A stretch of 64,000 nt of DNA from Sergeia podlipaevii (GCA_030849805.1 JASANZ010002192.1:1-64000); one strand, 5' to 3'; shown: positions 39,068 to 50,490, counted from the first letter of the stretch. The notes: generated by a model from the sequence alone, not told the origin. Numbers and translations: made by a program.

Positions 39068-42000
39068 CTACTCAGAGACAGAGTCTCTTGTGTCCCCTTC
39101 AGGCTCCAGCACACACACTGACGCCGGTCCGTGGTTCCCTGGCTTAAAGTAGGCCGCAGCAGTCACCACATCTTGCGGTGTGACACCAAGAAGCGCATCA
39201 CGCATCTGCTGCTTCATGTCCTGGCGAATATCGTTGTAAAAGTACCCTTCGCCGTATGAGTCCGCTGCGTATGGAGCATCCAGACCGGAGAACAGCCGCA
39301 GTTTCGCCTCATCTACGCGTGCCTGCGTGACGTTGCCTGGGACGTCCAGCCACTCGGCAGCCTCTTCAAAGGCCTTGATAGTGGATGTGGGGGTCGGATC
39401 TCTGTAGCTAGACATCGTAATACCACCGACCTCGCCCTGCAGCGAAGCAGATGCGCCAGCCCCGTACGCGCCACCCTCCTCTCGTACGCGGCGGTGCAGA
39501 TATTCATTGCTTAGAAGCGTGCACGCCACCCGAACGGCTGCCTGAGCGGGCTGCTCCCAGCTGAGCCCATTAGGAATGGCAAGACCTACGAAGGACGTGT
39601 CAATCGGCAGCTTCTCGTGCACCGCGTCGCGAGGATTACCACTGGCTGGTGTGACGGGCAATGCAAGATGCGTCGCCTCAGCGCTGGTCGCCGCGCCGCT
39701 GGCAGGGAACTGACGGAGAAAGACGGCGAGTGACTGCTCCACTTCTGCACGGTCACCTTCCTCGCACGTCGCCCACAGTAGACTGTGGCTGAGCGCGTCT
39801 CTCAGCGCAGCAGTTATGGCCGCGTACTCCGAGAGCAGCCGCGTGACAGCTTCCTTACTGCCTTCCTCACTGCTCTGCAGTTGCTCAAGCACTTGAGCCG
39901 CGTGCTGGGAGTGGCTGAGCCCTGACCACCTCTCTTGCACTTGTGCGCGACGGGTAAGAGGTGATGCGGCCCGCGACACGGCAACTCTGTTGCCATGGTG
40001 CTGGATAGACTGGATGCTCTGAGAGCAAACCATCTTTACCTGAGAGAGTGCACGCGATGCGACTTCGTTGTCGCCAGCGTCTGTGCGTGGCTCAAGCAGC
40101 GTTACCGCAAGAAGCTGCAGTGCCTCAGCAAGCTTCTCCCTTGTCGTGTAGAAGCCGTACGATGTGCCAGCAATCGCAGTGCCTTTGGTCCGGTACGACT
40201 CGTTGAGAATTGGGGAGAAGGAGAAGCCTCCACACACAAGTTCAGACTCAACTGAGAGCTCTTTGAAAGAGTACTTTCCGGCGCCAGTGCGACCAAGAAG
40301 AGCAGCCAAAAGGGGGATGTTGGCAGAGACCCCCTCTACTCCTGTGTCCTGCTGGGCACTGACAAGGGCAGTGACGAGCGATTCTGGAAAGGGAATGAGG
40401 CCATGTACGTACACAAGACCGTTAGTAGGGTATGGAATAGTATAGATGGCGGAGGAACCCGCAACACTGGCGCTGGCCGCGATTGGCAACGGCTCAACAA
40501 AAGCCTTGACAGGAATATCGGATATCTTCAGCGTCGGCAGCACGTCGTTGTTCTGCGGTGCTCGCACTCTCGCCAGCCACTCTGCGGTCCTTTTCTCTAC
40601 TCCTTCTTTCTCCTCTGTGGTGGTGCTGGCGTTGAGCGCGTCATCGGCTCCCTTGAGCTCCTCCCTTAGTGTGTCAAGGAACCCCTTCTTCGCTGACACC
40701 GACACAACAGCCGTATGCGGGTTGTCAAGAAGGTCAGCCTGAATGCGTGGAAGCAGTGAAGCTCCCTTGTCTGCCTCAATATGGCGCAGGTGCGGCAGCC
40801 AGTTCATAAAGTCCAAAGGGTCATTACAGGACCGAGTGAGACCCATGGCGCACAGTCCTGTGCAAAGCTGCAAACCGTAATCTGCCGCGCGATGACGCTG
40901 CTGTAGCTCCTCCTGGAACACCACTGACTTCACCCGCCGCTCGTCAAAGCCATCCTTCTGAACAGTACGCAGCGCTCCTGTGACAGCGCCAAGTACCTCC
41001 TTCTCAGCCCCTGCGCGTGCTTCATCCACACCAGCTACGCCGTAAGAGATGATGGGAGAAGAGAGGTAATAAGCGTAGCCCCGCATTGGCGCGTACTTAC
41101 TGCCGACATGAGAGTCGATGAGGGCCTTATACATGGGGGAGCTGGGGCCGCTTGAAAGTAGGTTGTCAAGCACGCTGAGCTCCACAACATCCTCTATGCC
41201 GTTCTTTCTCTGCTCTATGCCGTAGGAAACAGTAATGCGCTTTTGTCGATCCGGATTGCCCATTGTGTCAAGGGGACCCTCCAGTTCAACCATCTTGAGT
41301 TCCTTAAAGCGACAGTGCTCGGGGAGAGTGGGCACTAGAATGGGCTCTGACGATTCAAAAGTGGAGAAATACTCGTTCAATGCCTTCATGTGTGACTCCG
41401 GGTGATGGTTGCCGTACGTAAATGTAGCGCTGTTGCTGGGGTGGTAGTGCTTCTTCTGGAAGGAAACCAGCTCTTCATAGGTGAGGGAAAGGATGTCAGG
41501 GGGGTAGCCACCAGAGACATACGTGTAGTGGGTCTCCGGCAGCATTACACGCATGAGCGACCTCGCGAAATGTTGGCTCGGCTCTGAGACGACACCGCGC
41601 ATCTCGTTGTACACAACACCGTTGTTAATCAGCCGCTTCTGCCCTTCCGCTGTGCTTTCGACCTCCACACGATGCCCTTCCTGCTTGAAGTCCTCCTCAC
41701 GAAGCAGCGGCCTAAATACGGCGTCCAGGTAGACATCCAGCAGGTTAGAGAAGTCCTGCTTATTTGTAGTAGAGAAGGGATAGAGCGTGTAGTCTGCACC
41801 AGTCATCGCGTTCATGAAGGAACTGAGTGAGCGCTTAAGCATCATGAAAAATGGATCACGAACTGGGTACTTCTTGCTACCGCACAACGTTGTGTGCTCA
41901 AGCACGTGAGAGGTACCCTTGTCGTTCTCGGCGGGAGTGCGAAAGCCGATGCAAAATGTGTTGTTTGTGTCATCCGTGTCCACGTGGTAGTACTTGGCGC

Positions 42001-42142
42001 CTGTAGCACTATGCTGCATTTCGTACGCAACCAAGTTGAGCTCGTCGATGCGACGACTCTTCACAAGCGCAAAGCCATGCATGTCACGGAAGAGGAGATC
42101 CTCGCGGCGCGAGGCCCACCTGCACACAGTGCGCCGAAGCAT
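39068..42142 (-). CDS. Presequence protease, pitrilysin M16C family
   Basis: A 1024-residue zinc metallopeptidase that degrades mitochondrial presequences and short peptides. The inverted zinc motif is HVLEH at 79-83 (H79, H83, catalytic E82), with the downstream glutamate in VVYNEMRGVVSEP. The second M16 half, with C-terminal signatures such as REEGGAYGAGAS and SYRDPTP, is present, so the full clam-shell of four domains is there. The N-terminus MLRRTVCRWASRRED is a good mitochondrial presequence. Length matches human PITRM1/PreP (about 1000). It follows MetH in the transcript; predicted acceptor at 42186-42185. Confidence 0.95.
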   Translation of the reverse strand: MLRRTVCRWASRREDLLFRDMHGFALVKSRRIDELNLVAYEMQHSATGAKYYHVDTDDTNNTFCIGFRTPAENDKGTSHVLEHTTLCGSKKYPVRDPFFMMLKRSLSSFMNAMTGADYTLYPFSTTNKQDFSNLLDVYLDAVFRPLLREEDFKQEGHRVEVESTAEGQKRLINNGVVYNEMRGVVSEPSQHFARSLMRVMLPETHYTYVSGGYPPDILSLTYEELVSFQKKHYHPSNSATFTYGNHHPESHMKALNEYFSTFESSEPILVPTLPEHCRFKELKMVELEGPLDTMGNPDRQKRITVSYGIEQRKNGIEDVVELSVLDNLLSSGPSSPMYKALIDSHVGSKYAPMRGYAYYLSSPIISYGVAGVDEARAGAEKEVLGAVTGALRTVQKDGFDERRVKSVVFQEELQQRHRAADYGLQLCTGLCAMGLTRSCNDPLDFMNWLPHLRHIEADKGASLLPRIQADLLDNPHTAVVSVSAKKGFLDTLREELKGADDALNASTTTEEKEGVEKRTAEWLARVRAPQNNDVLPTLKISDIPVKAFVEPLPIAASASVAGSSAIYTIPYPTNGLVYVHGLIPFPESLVTALVSAQQDTGVEGVSANIPLLAALLGRTGAGKYSFKELSVESELVCGGFSFSPILNESYRTKGTAIAGTSYGFYTTREKLAEALQLLAVTLLEPRTDAGDNEVASRALSQVKMVCSQSIQSIQHHGNRVAVSRAASPLTRRAQVQERWSGLSHSQHAAQVLEQLQSSEEGSKEAVTRLLSEYAAITAALRDALSHSLLWATCEEGDRAEVEQSLAVFLRQFPASGAATSAEATHLALPVTPASGNPRDAVHEKLPIDTSFVGLAIPNGLSWEQPAQAAVRVACTLLSNEYLHRRVREEGGAYGAGASASLQGEVGGITMSSYRDPTPTSTIKAFEEAAEWLDVPGNVTQARVDEAKLRLFSGLDAPYAADSYGEGYFYNDIRQDMKQQMRDALLGVTPQDVVTAAAYFKPGNHGPASVCVLEPEGDTRDSVSE

Positions 42143-42888
42143 TGTCGATACGTCGTTGCAGCAGTTTCACAAAGATCAAGATGCTACCAACGCAAAAAAA
42201 AAAGGGAAGGGGGAAATATAGTGAAATATAAAATACCTCTCTGTACTACTGAGGCAGGAAGAAAAAATACTATCAAGAGAGAAGGTAAGAAAGAAGGTGA
42301 GTGAGAAGATGGCGATGGGGGAGAGACGTAAGCTGTAACATATTATTTTTTTTCCATTAGAAGGTCTCTTGGAAGAAATAAAAATCAAAAAAAAATTCCA
42401 ACAGAATAATATGCATTGTTGTCTAACTCGCAGCATTCTAAATATATGTATGTTTTTGATCCTTGTACATAAGCGGCATTGATTTTTTCCACCAGAGTGA
42501 AAGGTTACCCCTGTCACAAGTCCCCATCAGCGGCGAAAATACAAGAGCCTTATCCATTTAAAAAAAAAAAAAAAGAAACAGTAACAGTAGTAGTATTAAT
42601 AATACGAGTTGTCACTCAAAGAAGAAGAAGAAAAAAACAAGACGATTTTTAAAAATGATTTTGTCCACGTGCCTCTAGATACAAGATCTGCTCTTTGCGG
42701 GAGACAGTTAAAACGCTCCTTCACACACGTACACCTAACGACAACATCAACAGAAAATACACACACAAAAAAAATTATATTGGCATTGACCACGTGTTGT
42801 ATGTAAGCATATAGAAAGATTTGTAACAACAAAAAGAAGAGAGGGGGAAAAAGAGTTAACATGCGCAGAGAGACGTGTTTGTGCAAGT
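42143..42888. other. Intergenic spacer
   Basis: Acceptor of the protease gene, then AT-rich low-complexity sequence with A15-class runs (42559-42574). No gene seen. Confidence 0.65.
42185..42215 (-). promoter_or_regulatory. Predicted spliced-leader acceptor for the presequence protease gene
   Basis: The plus-strand purine tract 42193-42212 is a C/T tract on the minus strand, followed by AG at 42186-42185; leader about 42 bases. Confidence 0.5.
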
Positions 42889-45800
42889 TTATTCGTATGC
42901 GAGGATGGAATTAAGGTAGCCCTCCGTCTCCTCCATAGTCCACCTCTTGCGCTGTCCGTAGTCCTCCACCTGGTCCTTCTGGATCTTGCCCACAGCGAAG
43001 TACTTGGAATGTGGGTGTGCGAAAATCAACGCGCTGACAGCAGCAGCAGGAATCATGGCGCAGGACTCCGAGAGGGAGACGCCAGTGCGCGCCTGCACAT
43101 CGCCAAGCTTCCACAACGTCCTCATCTCGGTATGATCAGGCTGTGAGGGATAGCCAGGAGCGGGCCTGATGCCCTGATACTGCATCTGAATAAGATCCGT
43201 GGTTTCCTCAGTGTCCTGTTCGGCGTAGCCCCAGTATTCAGTGCGCACCAGCCGGTGGACCTCCTCGGTGAAGGCCTCGGCAAAACGATCCGCAAGGGCC
43301 TTCACCATGATGGACTTGTATCCATCGTTCTCTTTATCAAAGCGCGCGCACATCTCCTCCGCGCCAAAAACGCCAACGACGACACTACCAAGGTAGTCTG
43401 GTGCAACCCCCTTTGGGGCAATGAAGTCTGACAAACACAGATAGGTCTCCCCCCGATCCTTCTCTGCCTGCTGGCGCAGGCCATGGAAGATGTCCGCCAC
43501 CACAGTGCGCGTGTCGTCTGTGTACACCTCAATGTCGTCCCCGACGCTGTTGACAGGATAAAAGGATAGTACGGCGCGGGCACTGAAGGCGCGAGTTGCA
43601 ATAATATCGCGTATCATCTCCTGGGCGTCATCAAACAGCTGCTTCGCCTCCGCACCAACAGTAGGGCAGTTGAAGAGCTTCGGGAATCCACGGTTAGGAT
43701 ACGTACCGCGTACTTGCCAGACCGAGAAGAAGGGGTTCCAGTCGATGCGACTGGCAATAACCTCGAGTGAGTAGTCCTTGATAGTGATGGTGCTGAGGTT
43801 CTTGGGGCGTGGCGCGGGTGGGTGGGCGGCAAAGTCAATCTTAAGACGGTTCTCTCTACAGTACGCCAGGGGCTTGTAAACGCGATCCTTCATGTTGGCA
43901 AGGTAGTCCTCAGCAATCTCGTCATACACTTCGTGCACCTCGTCCCAGAAGTCCTCCTGATTCTCGCCAAGCATGCTGGCCACAGTGACAACAGACTTGC
44001 TGGCATCAAGGACATGCACAGTGGAGGTGAAGTGAGGCTGGATCTTCACAGCGGTGTGCTGCTTGGACGTAGTCGCACCTCCAATCATCAAGGGGATTGT
44101 AAAGCCTTCCTTCTTGAGCTGCTTAGCAACATAAACCATCTCATCGAGAGAGGGAGTGATAAGACCAGACAGTCCGATGACATCGACCATATGCTCCCGC
44201 GCAGCGGCCAGAATCTTCTCGCACGACACCATAACTCCAAGATCCACCACGTCGTACCCGTTGCACCCAAGCACCACGCCAACAATGTTCTTGCCAATAT
44301 CGTGCACGTCACCCTTGACGGTGGCCATGAGGATTTTCTTCTGACCAGACTTTTGCACGACGCCCGCCTTGGCCGCCTCCTCCTTCTCCTTCTCCATGTA
44401 CGGCACAAGCACAGCCACAGCCTTCTTCATCACTCGAGCAGACTTGATCACTTGGGGTAGAAACATCTTTCCACTACCGAAGAGCTCGCCTACCTTCGAC
44501 ATGCCGTCCATTAAAGGACCTTCAATAATGTTGAGAGGGCGTGCATATTTGCCTCCCGCACGGGCCTCCTCTGTATCTGCTTCAATGAACTCAACAATAC
44601 CTTTGATGAGCGCATAGGACAGCCTCTCCTCGACTGGGAGGGTGCGCCACTCGTCCACCTTTTGCTGCTTTGTGGTTTCGCCCTTGCCAGAGTTGGCCGC
44701 CATATCTGCTCTGAATTTTTCCGCGTACTCGACCATCCGCTCCGATGCATCTAGGCTGCGATTGAAGATAGAGTCCTCAGTAAGCTTCAGAAGAGTCGGG
44801 TCTATGTCCGTATACACCGGCAGTGCTCCGGCATTGACAATGGCCATATCAATGCTCTTGACCTTGATCATGTGATACAGGAATGCGGAATGCATCGCCT
44901 GGCGAATAGGCTCGAGACCGCGGAAAGAAAAGCTAAGATTGGAAAGGCCTCCGCTCACCTTGGCGCCAGGCAAGTTCGCTTTGATCCACGCCGCCGCGTT
45001 CATGAAGTCGACGCCATAGTTGTTGTGCTCCTCCATGCCGGTGCAGATAGTGAGAATGTTAGGATCAAAAATGATATCCTCGGGTGGAAAATCGTGTGCC
45101 ACAAGAAGATCATAAGCGCGCTTGCAAATGCGAATCTTGTTTTCGTAGTCCGCTGCTTGGCCGTTTTCATCAAAGGCCATCACCACCACAGCCGCACCGT
45201 AGCGGCGCACAAGAGCTGCGTGCCTCAGAAACTCCTCCTCGCCAACCTTGAGAGAGATTGAGTTCACGATGGGCTTACCCTGAGTGCACTTGAGTCCAGC
45301 CTCCACCACATGAAACTTGGAGGAGTCAATCATCAGAGGCAAACGCGCCACCTCAGGGTCCGAGGCGAGCATGTTGAGAAACCGCGTCATGGCGACCACA
45401 CCATCCACCATACCATCATCCATGTTGACATCGAGGACCATGGCCCCATCCTCCACTTGCTTACGGGCAACCGCAAGGCACTCTTCCCACTTGCCCTCCT
45501 TTACGAGACGCTTGAACATGAGCGAGCCGCTGAGGTTGCACCTCTCACCGACGTTACAGAAGCCAATATGCTCGGTGAACTTGAGCACCTCAAGGCCGCT
45601 GATCATCATGGTGGAGCACTTGGTGCCCTTCGGGCGCGGGGCACACTTGCTGACTGCCTCCGCAATGGCTCGGATGTGGTCCGGGTTAGTGCCGCAGCAG
45701 CCGCCCACAATGTTCAGCCACCCATTCCGCGCAAACACGGCGATGTCACGTGCCATGTCCTCTGGGGTTTCGTCGTAGCCACCCATGGCGTTGGGGAGGC

Positions 45801-46638
45801 CTGCGTTGGGGTAGCAAGAGATGTAGCCCTCGCTCAGCTCAGAAAGCCGCTGAATGTACGGCTGCATATCTTTACAGCCCAGCGCGCAGTTGAGGCCGAT
45901 GGAAAAGATATTGCCATGACGCATGGAGCTGTAAAAAGCATCAACGGTCTGTCCACTGAGGGTGCGGCCGGACAAGTCGGTGATGGTGCCGCTCACCATA
46001 ATCGGCACACGTGTGTAGCCATCATCGTCAAAGAGTGTATTGAGAGCAAAAAGGGCCGCCTTGGCGTTTAAGCAGTCAAAGATGGTCTCAATGAGAAGAA
46101 TGTCCACACCGCCATCCAACAGCGCCTTGGCTTGCTCCGTGTAAGCTGCCACAATCTCATCGTATGTGATGTTCCGGTAATCTGGCCTCTCCACAGAGGG
46201 AGAAATGGAGGCAGTGCGATTGAGGGGGCCCAGACCGCCGGCCACAAAGATACGACGCCCAGTTTCAGTAAAGGCTGCATCGGCTGCCTCGCGACACAAC
46301 TTGGCTGCTGCAAGATTCAGGCGGCGCACAAGGTGCTGAGTGTCATAATCCCCCTGACTGACAGCCTGTGCGTTGAAGGTGTTTGTTTCAATGATGTCTG
46401 ATCCAGCCATCGCATACTTGTAGTGTACCTCGCGCACCTTATCGGGCTTCGTAAGGGAAAGAAGGTCGTTGTTGCCCTTGAGGTCCTTGTGCCAGTGCTT
46501 GAACTCCTCCCCGCGAAAGTCCTCTTCCTCGAACTTGTAGCGCTGCAGCATGGTTCCCATGCCGCCGTCCAGTATAAGAATACGCTCCTTGAGAAGCCCC
46601 TCCAGTTCTTCAAAGACATGGCTACGCTTTGCAGACAT
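42889..46638 (-). CDS. metH: Cobalamin-dependent methionine synthase
   Basis: A 1249-residue protein with all four MetH modules in order. The homocysteine-binding module starts with [10 protein letters not shown] and has zinc cysteines C251 (GLNCALG) and C314/C315 (GGCCGTNP). The methyltetrahydrofolate-binding module includes [10 protein letters not shown] and [13 protein letters not shown]. The cobalamin-binding module contains [15 protein letters not shown] with the axial ligand H779, then the [11 protein letters not shown] segment. The C-terminal AdoMet reactivation domain has [12 protein letters not shown] and [13 protein letters not shown]. It transfers the methyl group of 5-methyl-THF to homocysteine through methylcobalamin. 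Length matches the bacterial and human enzymes (about 1230-1265), so it is intact. Cobalamin is presumably scavenged, as no cobalamin genes are nearby. Confidence 0.97.
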   Translation of the reverse strand: MSAKRSHVFEELEGLLKERILILDGGMGTMLQRYKFEEEDFRGEEFKHWHKDLKGNNDLLSLTKPDKVREVHYKYAMAGSDIIETNTFNAQAVSQGDYDTQHLVRRLNLAAAKLCREAADAAFTETGRRIFVAGGLGPLNRTASISPSVERPDYRNITYDEIVAAYTEQAKALLDGGVDILLIETIFDCLNAKAALFALNTLFDDDGYTRVPIMVSGTITDLSGRTLSGQTVDAFYSSMRHGNIFSIGLNCALGCKDMQPYIQRLSELSEGYISCYPNAGLPNAMGGYDETPEDMARDIAVFARNGWLNIVGGCCGTNPDHIRAIAEAVSKCAPRPKGTKCSTMMISGLEVLKFTEHIGFCNVGERCNLSGSLMFKRLVKEGKWEECLAVARKQVEDGAMVLDVNMDDGMVDGVVAMTRFLNMLASDPEVARLPLMIDSSKFHVVEAGLKCTQGKPIVNSISLKVGEEEFLRHAALVRRYGAAVVVMAFDENGQAADYENKIRICKRAYDLLVAHDFPPEDIIFDPNILTICTGMEEHNNYGVDFMNAAAWIKANLPGAKVSGGLSNLSFSFRGLEPIRQAMHSAFLYHMIKVKSIDMAIVNAGALPVYTDIDPTLLKLTEDSIFNRSLDASERMVEYAEKFRADMAANSGKGETTKQQKVDEWRTLPVEERLSYALIKGIVEFIEADTEEARAGGKYARPLNIIEGPLMDGMSKVGELFGSGKMFLPQVIKSARVMKKAVAVLVPYMEKEKEEAAKAGVVQKSGQKKILMATVKGDVHDIGKNIVGVVLGCNGYDVVDLGVMVSCEKILAAAREHMVDVIGLSGLITPSLDEMVYVAKQLKKEGFTIPLMIGGATTSKQHTAVKIQPHFTSTVHVLDASKSVVTVASMLGENQEDFWDEVHEVYDEIAEDYLANMKDRVYKPLAYCRENRLKIDFAAHPPAPRPKNLSTITIKDYSLEVIASRIDWNPFFSVWQVRGTYPNRGFPKLFNCPTVGAEAKQLFDDAQEMIRDIIATRAFSARAVLSFYPVNSVGDDIEVYTDDTRTVVADIFHGLRQQAEKDRGETYLCLSDFIAPKGVAPDYLGSVVVGVFGAEEMCARFDKENDGYKSIMVKALADRFAEAFTEEVHRLVRTEYWGYAEQDTEETTDLIQMQYQGIRPAPGYPSQPDHTEMRTLWKLGDVQARTGVSLSESCAMIPAAAVSALIFAHPHSKYFAVGKIQKDQVEDYGQRKRWTMEETEGYLNSILAYE

Positions 46639-47542
46639 GGCTAATATATATCGCTATGTTGATGCTAATATCAGTTCTCAAGTAATTGTATAATATATAC
46701 AACAACCAGCTAGCAACTACAAACACAACAAACGATGTGATTAACTATATCTCAGACGCAAACGCTTCACGCTTTCTTAGCACGGATATAGACGTGTACT
46801 GATGAAAACAGAAAGAAACCTTTCATCGTCAAAATAAGAATTCAGAATGAAAAAGAGCAGGTGGTGAATAAGAAAGAGAAAATGCTAGAAGAGAAAAAAA
46901 AATCGTTGGTACGTGTCGATACAACACTGCCTCCTCCCTTCAAAAAAATAATAATCAAATTGTTGATTTGTTCAACAAGAGAAAAAAAAAAAAAGAATCC
47001 GGAAGCAAGAGAGAAGAGAGGAGGCAAGAGTAGCACTCACTGTAGCGACACGTCCGCCATATGACAGCACCAGTTGAAATTCTTCGTACACTAATGATGT
47101 ACATATATATATATATATGTGTGCGTGTTTGTGTGTGTGTACGTGCATACACGTATATGTAATTTAGTATTCTATCGCTTTCAGCAATTTGTTTCAAAAT
47201 AGAAACTACGACAATAGTTCATCAAAGCGCATTCGCACAAGATGTCGTAGAAAAGCATGATTTCTTGTACACATACATACGCGAGTGTACGATTGTATAA
47301 ATATAAATATAGCATAAAATAATAAAGCAACTCCTAAGATCAAAATGCGCAATACCACTATTCACAAAAATAATAGTAATGCATGTAAAGCGTTCGTTTT
47401 TTTATTATTGTTTCGCGTTTGGGTATATATAAAAACGCATGAGAAAGGACAAGAGAACGTGCGAATTGGAGGTTGTGGCGTAACCCCTTCTTTTGCGCCG
47501 TTCCTGTACACGTCCATTGTTTGCTATAATAATACTATGTGG
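46639..47542. other. Intergenic spacer
   Basis: AT-rich with TA repeats at 47104-47118 and GT repeats near 47120-47140. No strong polypyrimidine tract immediately upstream of metH. No gene seen. Confidence 0.65.
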
Positions 47543-49426
47543 CTACTCCTCGATCTCAATGACCGCGTTGGGTATTGGCACGGCTGCAGGCCCGGAAGAG
47601 TTCTGCCCGCCGAGTGGGGCTGGGTTGGTAGAATAAGCGTACATGTCGTCAATATCGCCGTCATCAACGCCAAACTGAACAAAGTACTCGCGGCGCTCCT
47701 TATACCTCATTGCTGCATGTGCGATCAGAGCGCCGCAGCTGACAAGTCCAAACGCGAGAATGAGGGAACCGGCAAGAGACCCGCCAGCCACAGGGTCGTC
47801 ACCAAAAGCAAACACGTTTGTGCTGCCCTCCACACGCTCAATGCCGTTTTCCCGCAGCTTGGGGTCATTTTTTCTACCAAGCGAAACAATGTAGTTGTAT
47901 CTTTCCGTGCTATCACACACAGGGGTGGCCGCACCTTCTGAAATTTCCTTACAGAGAAGAGAAAAGTACACTACCTTTGATCCTTTGGAATCTGTCGAAA
48001 CATGCGAAAGGGTGAGGGCATTGCGGGGGACGCAGAACATGCGCGAGAGCGTAGCGAAAAGGTTGCTCGGAAGTTTCTTATCTTTCAAGACAAGCATGAT
48101 GCTCTGATAGGCAATCCACGGCTGGTCAGGGTTGTCCTTGGGGGCCATTGGGCAACTCTCCTTCGTGTTCGGGTCCGTCGGAACTGGGTAATCGTCACTT
48201 GGGCTCGTACCACCACCGGTTCCGGGTCTCACCACGTTGATGTTCGGCACTTCAGACCAGACATTGGAAACAGCTCGCTTATAGCACACCTTGTACACAC
48301 CCCCCACTTTCATCGTCCAGGTCCACAGTGTATATGTTGTGTTTGGCCCGTAGTCATCCGCCGGCCCAAGATCAGTCTCGAGTGGCACCCCACCTGCTGG
48401 CCTGCCAGTCGCGCAGTCATCGCTCTCAATGACAAACTTGGCACGGTCACCATGGGGACGTGTATCCAGGTGGTGCCCAAAGAACTTGATTGTGGTTTCG
48501 GTGAACAAGAACACACGTCCATCCTCAGATGCCCCCTGGACAATATCGTAATAAGAAGGATTTCCCCCGTAAACATTGATAGTCGCGATCTCAACCAGCA
48601 TGGAGTGTGACAACGAGCGGTAGCACAACCGATACGTATTGGGATCCTGAGAGCTGAAGGTATATGTGTGGGCGGAGTATTCCATGGAGTCCCGATCGGA
48701 CAACGCGATGCTCGATGGTATCTCAGTGTTGAGATCCATCATCTTGCGGGACTTTGATGCACACGACTCGAAGGCGTTCACCAGATACACCATGTCATCA
48801 CACCATTCTTTCTCGCTCGTGCCTTGAGGGTGGCGCAACACGAAATGGCTGCGTAACTGTTGACCGGCATAAATGGTGGGAGGATCAACTCCAACCAGAA
48901 CGGGTGCCCACGACATGCTGACAGTTGGCTCACTGAGGTGTGTCCATGAAAGGAGTGCGCGTGCCCCGAGTATGCATTGCGCGTCCGAGGCATCATTCAA
49001 GAGAACGATTGAGAGCACGCTGCGTGCCGGGAGATATACATTCAGACTTGTGATAGAGCCACTGCTGATGCTGCGGATATCGTAATCGCGCGTTACCTTT
49101 TTGCCGTCCTTGTTAGCATACACAGCACGGAGCACGAGGCGGTATGCGTACTCGGTTTGATGAGCGACTGCACAGTGATCAATGTTATTAGACTGACCAC
49201 CCTTTACACTTTTCACGTCGTAAGCAAAGCAGTCCAGTGACAGTTCGCTCATCTCAATTGGAAATTTGAACAAGACGCCGCTATCGCTGCTCGCAACGGT
49301 AGTGCTATACTCGGAGCCACCACAAGCAGGGTGCAAGTTCTTAGCCTGCCCGAGAACAATCAAGCAAAGAAGAGCTACAACTCCAAACAGCATCGTCCTT
49401 GCGCGGGCGCCACAGAGAGAGTTCAT
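47543..49426 (-). CDS. Type I membrane protein with repeated Y-x-x-C-Y-x modules, unknown function
   Basis: A 627-residue protein: signal peptide (MLFGVVALLCLIVLGQAKN, starting at the second Met), a long extracytoplasmic part with even cysteines, one transmembrane helix near 560-580 (LAGSLILAFGLVSCGALIAHAA) and a short acidic tail with tyrosines (VDDGDIDDMYAYSTNP). Two similar segments are visible: YTFSSQDPNTYRLCYRS and YTLWTWTMKVGGVYKVCYKR, each followed by a short I-N-V strand, suggesting repeated beta-sandwich domains. The juxtamembrane region has a folded domain with LGRKNDPKLRENGIERV. I recognise no named family; a surface or endosomal glycoprotein is inference. Predicted acceptor AG at 49469-49468 below a purine-rich tract. 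Confidence 0.75.
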   Translation of the reverse strand: MNSLCGARARTMLFGVVALLCLIVLGQAKNLHPACGGSEYSTTVASSDSGVLFKFPIEMSELSLDCFAYDVKSVKGGQSNNIDHCAVAHQTEYAYRLVLRAVYANKDGKKVTRDYDIRSISSGSITSLNVYLPARSVLSIVLLNDASDAQCILGARALLSWTHLSEPTVSMSWAPVLVGVDPPTIYAGQQLRSHFVLRHPQGTSEKEWCDDMVYLVNAFESCASKSRKMMDLNTEIPSSIALSDRDSMEYSAHTYTFSSQDPNTYRLCYRSLSHSMLVEIATINVYGGNPSYYDIVQGASEDGRVFLFTETTIKFFGHHLDTRPHGDRAKFVIESDDCATGRPAGGVPLETDLGPADDYGPNTTYTLWTWTMKVGGVYKVCYKRAVSNVWSEVPNINVVRPGTGGGTSPSDDYPVPTDPNTKESCPMAPKDNPDQPWIAYQSIMLVLKDKKLPSNLFATLSRMFCVPRNALTLSHVSTDSKGSKVVYFSLLCKEISEGAATPVCDSTERYNYIVSLGRKNDPKLRENGIERVEGSTNVFAFGDDPVAGGSLAGSLILAFGLVSCGALIAHAAMRYKERREYFVQFGVDDGDIDDMYAYSTNPAPLGGQNSSGPAAVPIPNAVIEIEE

Positions 49427-49917
49427 CGCTTGCGTGGAAACGTACAGCAGTATAGGCTACAACTCCTCTGTGAGGGAAAAGAAAGGGTGGAGTTTGTTTC
49501 GGCTTGCTTGTATAATACGTATTCTGTTTTTTCTTCTTTATATTTTTGTATATGTGCGAATTAGAGCTAAAACTCAATCTACTTGGTAAAACCTTGTATG
49601 TGTGTGTAGGTGTCATACATATAAAAGCGGCAAAAAAGTTAGACCTCGAGCGGAAGGGTAAGCTGCATTGCATGTAAGCATCATGACATCGTTCACACAC
49701 AAAAAAAAAAAATGTTATTGTTGCGGCACGAAGTACTTTATGTGCATGTTGTTCTCCTCATCACAAAAACAATAGCGTTGTACTTTGTCAATTTATATGA
49801 CTAACAACAAACACTCACACACACAAACAGACACCATTACACCCCTGCAAGCCAGCGCAGGAAGGCACACAGCAAGTGAAGCCGACAACAGAAAGTGCCT
49901 TTTAACAAAAGAACCAA
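49427..49917. other. Intergenic spacer
   Basis: Purine-rich tract 49470-49496 marks the acceptor of the upstream-reading gene; remainder AT-rich with A12 run at 49702-49713. No gene seen. Confidence 0.65.
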
Positions 49918-50490
49918 TTACTTTTTCGCATCTGGCGTGGCTGTGCCTGCCGCACCGGGTCTCTTGGATGTGCCACGCTCCTTGTGAAAAAGATCAATAG
50001 TTTTTATGTTAAGCATACTCATGCGCCACGCCACCTTCCCCATCCGCCGCTTCACTTGATTATCAAGGATCTGACGCTGCCATGGAGACTCAAAGGAGTT
50101 ATTCTTTTCTCGGTCAAATAGCTCCTCTAGATACCAATGTTGGGCGGCAATTTTGTTCTCGTAAATGCCCGGATAGGTCCACTCGGGCCCAATAACTGGG
50201 TCAGCTTGATCTTTGAACAAAGAAATTGGAACTGACATGCCTTCCTTTCCGTAAGTGTACATGTTTTGTGGTACATCCTTTACTTCGATCATTCGCTTGT
50301 TCTCCTGGCGGCCCACAAAGGCGTGTGAAAACTTTCTACGTTCGCGCTCCAGCTCCATCTTGGTAGGTGCCGTGTCGTAAGGAAGATATACCTGCTTGTA
50401 GTCAGGCAGGTCACCAGGCTTACCAGAACGCTTTAGTGCAAAAAGCGTAGCCCTCAATGCGCCACACCGTAACTGCGTACACTTTAACAT
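49918..50490 (-). CDS. Small basic protein, probably mitochondrial, unknown function
   Basis: A 190-residue protein with a basic, Cys/Arg-containing N-terminus (MLKCTQLRCGALRATLFALKRSGK) that could be a mitochondrial presequence. It is rich in Lys, Arg, Tyr and Trp, ends in a flexible Ala/Gly/Lys tail, and contains WTYPGIYENKI and a helical basic segment (NQVKRRMGKVAWRMSMLN). Size and composition resemble kinetoplastid mitochondrial ribosomal or respiratory-complex accessory subunits, and the D-P-x(n)-Y-P ... K-R-R pattern is faintly like mL54-type proteins, but I would not name it. It sits directly downstream of cytochrome c1 in the transcript. Codon use and absence of homopolymers support a real gene. 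Confidence 0.75.
   Translation of the reverse strand: MLKCTQLRCGALRATLFALKRSGKPGDLPDYKQVYLPYDTAPTKMELERERRKFSHAFVGRQENKRMIEVKDVPQNMYTYGKEGMSVPISLFKDQADPVIGPEWTYPGIYENKIAAQHWYLEELFDREKNNSFESPWQRQILDNQVKRRMGKVAWRMSMLNIKTIDLFHKERGTSKRPGAAGTATPDAKK

Noticed and set aside
43822..44460. 212-codon plus-strand frame
   Set aside because: Antisense of the MetH cobalamin module.
45310..46071. 253-codon plus-strand frame
   Set aside because: Antisense of the MetH homocysteine-binding module; the minus strand has unmistakable motifs.
42889..46638. Recent bacterial transfer of metH
   Set aside because: The gene shares base composition and array context with its neighbours, and MetH is normal in Leishmania-type genomes.
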